From: Cristatella mucedo
Taxonomy: Eukaryota; Bryozoa; Phylactolaemata; Cristatellidae
Direction of reading: 5' to 3'
Assembly: GCA_009760855.2 (NCBI GenBank)
Contig: WPIO01000055.1
Location: 1,589,501-1,653,500, forward strand
DNA length: 64,000 nt
In this document: piece after piece, positions 63,997-64,000 of the stretch
How positions within the stretch are numbered: the first letter of the stretch is position 1
Layout: each line of letters begins with the position of its first letter
Made by a program: the position numbers and the translations under genes
The notes under the pieces: generated by a model
The model's input: the letters and a program-made list of their open reading frames with translations, nothing else
Told to the model about the DNA's origin: nothing
Databases searched by the model: none

Positions 63997-64000
63997 GCCT

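Overview
The window is nuclear DNA from an invertebrate animal with cilia. Exons are short and flanked by GT-AG introns, introns run to several kb, and the introns are full of microsatellites, L2/CR1-like LINE fragments with (ATT)n tails and tRNA-derived SINEs. There are no operons or bacterial signals. The sequence alone does not fix the phylum.

Three conserved genes can be read exon by exon. (1) TMEM67 (meckelin, a ciliary transition-zone membrane protein) lies on the minus strand. Its start codon is at 11087 and the gene runs off the left edge; the recognised exons are 10910-11087, 10726-10820, about 3654-3853 and 746-811. (2) CEP83 (CCDC41, a centriolar distal-appendage coiled-coil protein) lies on the plus strand. 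It has eleven coding exons from 16201 to 38005, all in mutually compatible phase, and appears complete at about 783 codons. (3) STOML2 (a mitochondrial stomatin-like SPFH protein) lies on the plus strand with exons 52648-52782, 55322-55480 and 61763-61895, and continues past the right edge. TMEM67 and CEP83 are head to head, about 5.1 kb apart, and both belong to the basal body/transition zone of cilia.

Between CEP83 and STOML2 (about 38.7-50.1 kb) is a nest of mobile DNA. It contains an LTR element with GAG-like coding only and a perfect 5-bp target duplication (44236-46080). It also holds a 1.3-kb solo LTR with matching TG...CA termini and a 4-bp target duplication, inserted into an older LTR-like repeat (47681-48984). 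An AT-rich decayed Maverick/Polinton- or adintovirus-like remnant carries pieces of a packaging ATPase and an adenain-like protease (about 41.2-43.4 kb).

Elsewhere the space is introns and intergenic DNA with at least two SINE families, several SINE-into-LINE insertions, long (GA)n, (TA)n, (CA)n and (CTG)n tracts, and one 15-bp perfect inverted repeat. The last 300 bases hold a Tc1/mariner-like helix-turn-helix reading frame cut by the window edge.
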